Origin: Anaspis maculata
Lineage: Eukaryota > Arthropoda > Insecta > Coleoptera > Scraptiidae
NCBI GenBank assembly: GCA_949128115.1
Contig: OX421963.1
Location: forward strand, 56,043,306-56,107,305
Length of the DNA: 64,000 bases
Reading direction: 5' to 3'
Each line of letters begins with the position of its first letter. Within the stretch, counting starts at the first letter, position 1. The notes beneath the pieces were generated by a model. The model made no database searches, had not been told where the DNA came from, and worked only from the letters and a program-made list of their open reading frames with translations. Both the position numbers and the translations under genes were made by a program. Positions 57,680-64,000 of the stretch are shown here, piece by piece.

Positions 57680-58700
57680 ATTCCGTAACTGATTCCGCAC
57701 CGTAGTTGGCAGCTTGCACAGCCGTCTTCACCATCACGGTATCCGCGTCATCAGGGGCTGAATGAATGGCTTGATTCCAGCTTCTGTGAAGTGTTTTGAT
57801 AAAAGAGTGATAAAGCGCACTTTGTTTTTGACATTAGCCAAAAACCGAGCCAAAAACACTCCTTGTGGTGTTGCTGAAAGCGTTCCATCATCAATTAGAG
57901 CTTCAGCCGCTACTCCCTTTATGTTTCTTTTGGAATGTTCTTCGTCTTTCGTGCTTGGAGAGGTGTAACCATCGAAGACCACAGTGGCATCCCGACCGAA
58001 GTGATTATTCACGTATTGCACGTACTGAAGGTAAATTTGGCTATAATTTGATGGACGCGTCCATACGACTCGATGTAATAGGAATCCACCGTCAACTGTG
58101 AACATAGCGTTGACTGGAAATGTATTCTTGGGCGGCGCCATCTCCTCAAGCACGTTAATCAAGCCGGACTTCTATCTTTTTCGCATGAATGTTGTTTCGA
58201 AAAATGCAGGAGGTCTTGCTGCAAGCTCGTACTTCAAGTATGCTGCAATCGAGGCTGCAATGTCATCATCGGTACGTAGTACGTACAGCACAAAGGAGTC
58301 GATAGAAAAGTTGGTTAGTGTTGACTTCCACAACAGTGTCTTTGATCTTCATAGTTTTAGACGCACTAGCAAGAGTCGTGACTTTGTTCTTTCGTTTAAG
58401 GTGGATGTCGCCAAAACGTTCACCTACAATCGATTTCACATCATGAAGACCACGAGTGAAAGCCTCATCGCAATTAACATCATATTGTCAGCGACCACAC
58501 CTGTAGATAGGGATACAAAAAGTTCCGTTGGGCTGTCGAAAGGTTGGTGAGTCTGGAGCCACTCCAGCATCTTGCCAACGTCAGCTTTATCTCGAACTTG
58601 ACGAGACTCCCTTAGTTCCTTATGTTGGTCAGAGGTTTCTGAGAAGACTCCACAAAATCTCCCAACTTCATCAATAATGCTTACAGATGCAGGCATGGCA
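57680..58700 (-). pseudogene. Broken copy of a multicopy insect ORF (PIN/FEN1-like, function unknown)
   Basis: Three minus-strand pieces in different frames belong together. 58696-58436 contains GKMLEWLQTHQPFDSPTELF and SLSTGVVAD. 58162-57734 contains FTVDGGFLLHRVVWTRPSNY, ATVVFDGYTSPSTKDEEHSK and FLANVKNKVRFITLLSKHF. After a frameshift, 57760-57690 reads ADTVMVKTAVQAANYGAESV. The order DGY..STKDEEH, then LLSKHF, then an ADTVMV acidic motif is one I associate from memory with long proteins found in many copies in insect and other animal genomes, with a possible PIN/FEN1-like nuclease fold; I cannot verify this. Stops and frameshifts, including in 58435-58163, show it is not a working gene. 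Confidence 0.55.
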
Positions 58701-61700
58701 CAAATCCATCGAGCAATGACGCTGTCGCTCAGCGCTCACTCCACGTCCATCCATGAGTCAGCCCACCCGCTGTCTTCATGTTCCTCATCAACACTTGCTC
58801 TATCGTCATATCCGTCCATATACCTGACCAGAACTTGTCTGATCTCCGAACAGTAAAGTAGCCTTACTACAGCTTCACTACAACATTATTGAAAAATGTT
58901 TAAGAATTGAGCACCTATTGTTGAAAAAAAATTGGTGCAGAGTCTAGCACCGTTGATCTGGCCAACACGCCGCCCATAAGGCACGCTCATCCCATCAACA
59001 TTCCACTCATCACGCCGTGCCAAGTAAGATCGTTCGGGAAAAATTTTGAAAAATCCACCGGAAATTGGTACAATATCTCGACTCCAGGCTAAAATTTTAT
59101 GTTTTCGTCGTTTTTCCACTTACCAAAGTTAGTTCTAATCCATCAGGTAGTTTCTAAGTTGATATTGTGAGATCAAATTTTTTATTTTGCGTTTTTGACA
59201 AACATGGATTTTTAAATGACGTATCGTAAGTTTAGTTCCGTTAAAAATGTCTCTTATTGTTATCTTTTGACAGCCACACTTTCAATTGACAGATGACAGT
59301 CAAAAACTAATGGATTCATGCCATGACCGAAAGATTTTAATATTCCAAATGTAAAGTCGATCTGATTATTCGTTCGGCAGTTATCATGGAGGATTACACA
59401 CAGACACACAAACATAGGTACTGAAGCCACCCGCATTTGGCGGGCCGAAAATAATCCGGAGGAAAATAATTCAAAGCCGTGAAATCGAGGTATGAGAATG
59501 TGAATATTCAGAGTCAAGGCATCATTAAAAGATGTCGCTAGTTATTTAATTCATTCGTGTAAATCCCGCAAAGCTCTACAACATAATTTATTTGCTTCTC
59601 ATCGTCAATTCAAAAATCGTTCCTGCTCGACGTCCGACGAAATGGTGAATTGGTGCATATGAAGGAAAACACCCGCACATTGACCCAGCTGGTTGCTGCC
59701 GTACTCCTGCTATGTTGACGCGCCGTGTTGCCGCCCGCTCGCCGCCGCCATCATCCGATGTTCACGTGATGTCACCCGGTGTCCCAGCGCAGTGTATTGA
59801 ATTACCCATTGGAATTTCACGGCTATACCTACGCCGTTCGCGGTCGTTTTGGATGCAATAAAATATTCCGAATTGCTGGGAATGGAGGATATCGCCGGAG
59901 GTTGACCGTGGTACCTGGACCAATCCTCCTGGGCTGCCGTCCGCTCCCGACTTGTCGCGTCCGCTGCCGAGTGCTTCTGCGGGCCTGTTAGCGAAGAGTT
60001 TTAGTCCCCTTCGAGGAAGCTGAGTTAGAACCCGTTTATGTTGCGTCGCGACCCTCCTAGAGGCCGAAGCGTCGAAGCCCCAATGATGAGCCCCAGCCCA
60101 CTTGGAAAATGACGAGTCGATTCCCCCCGGCTGATGTGTCTCAAAGGCCCCCTGGAGAAAGTCGAGTTGCAACCCTTCGGAGTCGTGTTTTGGTCCCCTT
60201 GGGGGCACGCTGAGTCGAGAACCCTCCAGGTTGAGTTTTGACCCTCCGAGGGACTGATGAGTTGCTTCCCCCGTTGAGTTGCAACCCGTCTCTAGGATGT
60301 CGTGTCAGAGCCCTTGGACGTTGAGTCTTGATCCGCCTCCAGGTGTCGAGTCAGAGCCCTCCGACGACGAGCTCCAGCCCTTTTTCCAGGTCGATGTGCC
60401 AAGGCCCTTCCGGGGTTGAGTTTCGACCCTTCTCCAAGTCGTAGAGTTGGGACCCGTTGACGAAGTGTTTCGAACCCCCTCCAGGATGCTGAGTCGCGTT
60501 CCCTCGACGGTGAGTTCTAGCCCACCTCGAGGATGTCGAGTTAAAACCCCTAAATGATCCAGGCCCGATAGAAATGAGGTCTCTCGTTTCGGTATCTCGT
60601 GTGGCGGAGTGATGACCTCGACGAGCGGGAGGTTAGTCTTGGTGAGTTGGGATAGTTGCTTACGGTTAGGCTTTGTCGGAAAAATGTATGATGGGGCTCA
60701 CGCGTGCGTTCTGAATCTGCCTGCACGTGCTGGTATCTGCGCTACTGTCTGCCGTCAGGTACAGCCACTGGCAAAGCCTCGCCATTTGATGGATACCTTC
60801 ATAGAAAGGTATTCGCGCTCTTGGGCCCTCTGGACTTGGCTTTGTGACTGCGGTACTCAGAGCACCGGACCTAGTGGGTTAGATCTGGAAACTCGCGGGT
60901 GAGCTTCCTCTGCGTTTCTGAAGCTCCTAGTTATTCGGAAAATGTAAATTTTGAGAACTACGGGAAAAATCAAGTAATTGAAATAAAATAGAATCGCGTT
61001 GAGATCGGGGTTCGGACCCTGCCGTAGAGTCGTAATTGTTGATCGGATTGATGGACACCCCCCCCCCCCTCCTTGAAACTAATAATTTTGTTTTAGCGCC
61101 ACGACAGTCCGGATATTTCCATATAGAGCTTGTTACGGGAAGGAAGACGTTCTTATTCGAAACTGATGAATTTAATCCGGTACCCAGCGGCGCCATCGTT
61201 CAGATAGGGACTTTGTAAAAATGAATTGTTATTAGGGCTCGATCAAGAATAGTGTAGACGCCGATTATTTCGCGTTAGGGCAAAGATTATTTCGACGCCT
61301 CTCCGCATCGGCCTTTCGGCGAACACCCTGTATAGTCAATTCTCTGCGTTTTTGTTTCTCCTGGCTGCGGCCTTCTCTCACAAATTGCTAAACAACAACG
61401 AACTAGCGCGTATACGGGGCGTGCTCAAAACGTTCTTCACATTAAATTATTACCTTGACTTGAGTAATTGTTTCGCGTACACCATCGGTTCGAAAGTTTT
61501 TGGAAGGGCGAAATTTGGTTCAACATTTCCGGTTATAGGCACTTTCGATCATGGGAATCTTTCTGAGCGTTGGGGGCAATTCACGGCGAAAACAGGTTTA
61601 AAGTAAAGCCCCCACAAAGGCCAGCCATATCCAATCCCTTCCAAACGGGCAAAAGAGAACCATAGCCCAAAAAGAGCGTTAGCCTTTGAAAAGAGGCTCC

Positions 61701-62504
61701 ACAAAAAGGGGGCCACCGCACACACCGGCCCACAAATCTTAGATTGCATTCGTGGTCGAAGTCACTCTTCTCTTTGCAGTGTCTAGAAGCCGGGCCTAAC
61801 CCTAACATAACCTCTAACACTAACATAAATGTTGGATCTGATGTAACCACAAAAAGAACTTTGAACCGCGAAAGCCAGTCAGAATTAAATGTCGGTCAAG
61901 GTGTAGAGCCAGGTGTTCGTCGGAGGGTTGGGGTGTTGGGACGTCTGAAATAATTAGGGGAAAGTTATCTCTTCGGGAATAGGTTAGATCATTTAGATAT
62001 TTCAGCCTGCGATGTGAAGGTAGGACTAGGTATAGGAGCGAGCCATTATTTAAACATTTTGAATTGTACATAGAAGTCAATAGATTGATGTTATGTTAAA
62101 ATTTTATACTGTGTCTTATTGCGTTCAAACTTGTAGTCAGACCTGTCTCAACAATCTCGAGAACTCTATAATCGAACAACAAGAAGAGAGGCACTACGGG
62201 ATGTCGTCCTGATACTAGATGATCATCGGCCAAGCGGTTCCAAAAGCGGGAAAAGTGATTTAATTCAAATAAGTTGAATTAAATGCCAGTATAATGGGTT
62301 GCCTACCCATTCAGGGGTACAAGACGATAGCTGGGGTCGTTTCAGTACTTACTCTGGAAATGGTCCTTATCGTCTTGGAGGACCTCAAAATGGATATATC
62401 CGTCGAAATCTTGCAAAATAATTTGCGATTTCACAATACCTACTTTCTATTTCGGGAAAGTGAAATTGAATCTCTATAACTAATTTTGTCATTATTGATT
62501 ATTC
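58701..62504. other. No supported gene; unassigned coding-like pieces
   Basis: The minisatellite at 60000-60560 is the main structure. A plus-strand frame at 61036-61218 (APRQSGYFHIELVTGRKTFL, then FNPVPSGAIVQIGTL) has a protein-like composition and could be a retroelement remnant, but no family is recognised. CACCCTG at 61324-61330 looks like one end of a TIR element whose partner I did not find. Confidence 0.35.
60000..60560. repeat. Degenerate GC-rich minisatellite
   Basis: Irregular repeats of patterns such as GTCGAGTTAGAACCC, TTGAGTTTCGACCC and CTCCAGG, at spacings of roughly 30-50 bp, in DNA much richer in GC than the surroundings. Long open frames here (for example a 148-residue minus-strand one ending at 59762) are probably by-products of composition. 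Confidence 0.5.
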
Positions 62505-62640
62505 ACGACTATTCCACACAACATACTTCTGACCAATCAATACGTTTGAAACCTTCGAGTTGAGCCAATGAAATCAGTTTTATACTGATAAAACACGACC
62601 TTGACCTTCGTACAGTTTTATACTGATTATTACATACAAC
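62505..62640. mobile_element. CTATTCCACAC family, truncated copy B
   Basis: It shares CTATTCCACACAACATACTT, ACCTTCGAGTTGAGCCAATG and the AGTTTTATACTGAT repeats with copies A and C, then breaks off into unrelated DNA near 62640. Confidence 0.65.
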
Positions 62641-62764
62641 GCCCTTGATTATTAGACCTACAAGGATAATATTCACTTATCTAAATCCCACTGTCAATAG
62701 CAACGGTAAAATTCATGTGAACAACAAAATCTGACAGCTGTCACTTCGGACTTCTTTTATGTAA

Positions 62765-62943
62765 TAATCTTCAAAATATCACTCGTGCTCGAGATTTTCC
62801 CAGATAATTTTGGCCAGGCGTTTCCCTCGGGCTGATTGTCCCTGGATAAATGCCCTCCTCCTACGGAGTCGGGCATTTATCGCTACAATCAGCACTCGCG
62901 ATCGCCTGACCAAAATTATCGTGAAAATCTAAGCACTTGTGAT
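62765..62943. repeat. Foldback hairpin between copies B and C
   Basis: GTAATAATCTTCAAAATATC, GAGATTTTCCCAGATAATTT and TGGCCAGGCG on the left face CGCCTGACCAAAATTATCGT, GAAAATCT and GTGATATTAC on the right. The loop contains CCTCCTCCTACGGAGTCGGG, similar in style to the loop of copy A's terminal hairpin. Confidence 0.6.
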
Positions 62944-62945
62944 AT

Positions 62946-64000
62946 TACTGTTGACTATTCCACACAACATACTTCTGACCAATCAATAGGTACGTTTGAA
63001 ACCTTCGAGTTGAACCAATGAAATTAGTTTTATACTGATAAAACACCACCTTCGTACAGTTTTATACTGATAAAACTGTGCCTTCCTTTTATAAATAAAC
63101 ATGATACTTGATTTAAAAAGTTCCTGAAAATCGTGCCTGCTATAAGCCTTTCAAGCGTCACCTACACACAGTGACACCGCTTCCAAAGGTGGTAGTATTG
63201 CAATCCGTATATATACTCATCCCTTGTGTCCAACTAGAGGTGAGATGTAGTTTACTATATTTGTGAAATACCACATTTAGGCAGTTCCTAATTCAAAGAA
63301 GTAACAATAATTTTGATTTGCAATGATTATCCATGGAACATTATGTAATTTCTGTTTGTTATAATTGCCGCATTATTATTATTTTTGCCACAACGGCACC
63401 GTACGTCGCCGTAGGTAAGGCAGGCCAGGCCACCCTCCCGCACAGCAGTTGTCACATTGACAATGAATGACATCCGCAATCCGCGCGGGGCACAAAATCG
63501 CAGATCTAGCCACAAAGAGGACCAGTTCATCACTTCTGTAAGGTTATGGTTATATTTTGCGGCCAATGTGGTTTCGTTTTTTGAATGGCAAAGCTTTGGA
63601 AGACGTTTTTACGATTGAGAAGCACAATAATAATTGAAATATTAGCTGTTTGTTGGAATGTAAGTGCACTTGATTTCCAAAGCAACTTGATTTAATTAGC
63701 ATGACCGCATGACAGTGTCACAACGCCAAAAAACAATTTCATTTTTTGATATGGGGTGGAGTTGGAATCAAAACGTTTTTATATTTTGATTTTCACGTTT
63801 TGTGGAATATTCTCCGCAAATACCACTCGAGCTAGTACGAGTTTTATCAAAATTTTCGAACTGTTTCTCAAGCTTTGTTTTCATGAAGCAATTCAACTCG
63901 TGGAAATGGTCACTTTATTATCAAAGACAAAAACCCTCCAGCTACGCTGTCGGGTTTTTTTCAGATAATAAAGTGACCATTTCACACTCGGTGAATTTCT
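62946..64000. mobile_element. CTATTCCACAC family, copy C (runs off the window)
   Basis: It matches copy A from its first base to the window end, apart from the 1351-bp insertion that copy A carries. The stretch 63210-64000 differs from 24731-25523 at only a small number of positions by eye. The short ORFs at 63327-63566 and 63756-63968 are repeated in copy A and have no recognisable domain. Confidence 0.75.

Noticed and set aside
59762..60208. 148-residue minus-strand ORF
   Set aside because: It lies in GC-rich degenerate minisatellite DNA where long frames arise from composition; no recognisable domain.
61793..61830. Telomere-like CCTAACCCTAAC tract
   Set aside because: Only two to four imperfect units are present; too short to be telomeric.

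Overview
The window is nuclear DNA of an animal, almost certainly an insect. The genes have spliceosomal introns with GT/AG borders and 3' AATAAA signals, and the set includes a divergent arthropod-type ionotropic receptor. The sequence is AT-rich and crowded with short inverted-repeat DNA transposons, tRNA-derived SINEs and foldback elements. The order of insect cannot be fixed from the sequence alone. No bacterial, phage, CRISPR or rRNA features are present.

Layout. 1-9060 (+): the last seven coding exons of an NFXL1-type zinc-finger protein with a C-terminal membrane anchor; its 5' part lies outside the window. 9599-14787 (+): a complete six-exon gene for a 435-residue multi-pass membrane protein of unknown function. 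15117-18853 (-): a complete three-exon SUMO gene (smt3), convergent with the previous gene. 18854-30300: about 11 kb without a convincing gene, made largely of nested transposons. 30356-31216 (-): an intronless gene for a basic/coiled-coil protein (possible augmin HAUS8-like subunit), head to head with 31843-32046 (+), RNA polymerase subunit RPB10/RPABC5. 32640-34380: a striking foldback array built on a GTCGAAGTTTCGAC-like motif. 37015-51150 (-): a complete four-exon F-box gene of the FBXO25/FBXO32 (atrogin-1) family, which I assembled across 14 kb with matching splice phases; its large first intron holds an intronless ionotropic receptor gene on the same strand (45505-47472). 51151-64000: repeat-rich DNA with SINE, tandem arrays, an ATGGCGGC-rich element, and a broken copy of a multicopy insect ORF (57680-58700).

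The genes do not form a pathway. They are ordinary eukaryotic housekeeping genes (transcription, SUMOylation, ubiquitin ligase adaptor, probable spindle protein) plus one chemoreceptor-like gene, embedded in mobile DNA. The most unusual material is non-genic. A 'Russian doll' palindrome is present in two copies (22971-27177 and 38532-40283), with three further TA-flanked CAGGGTG-ended elements nested almost exactly at each other's centres. The insertion order can be read from within the window because empty and filled sites are both present. The TCGAAGTTTCGAC array, a perfect 36-bp-arm palindrome at 49628-49700 and a SINE with a roughly 20-bp target duplication are also notable.
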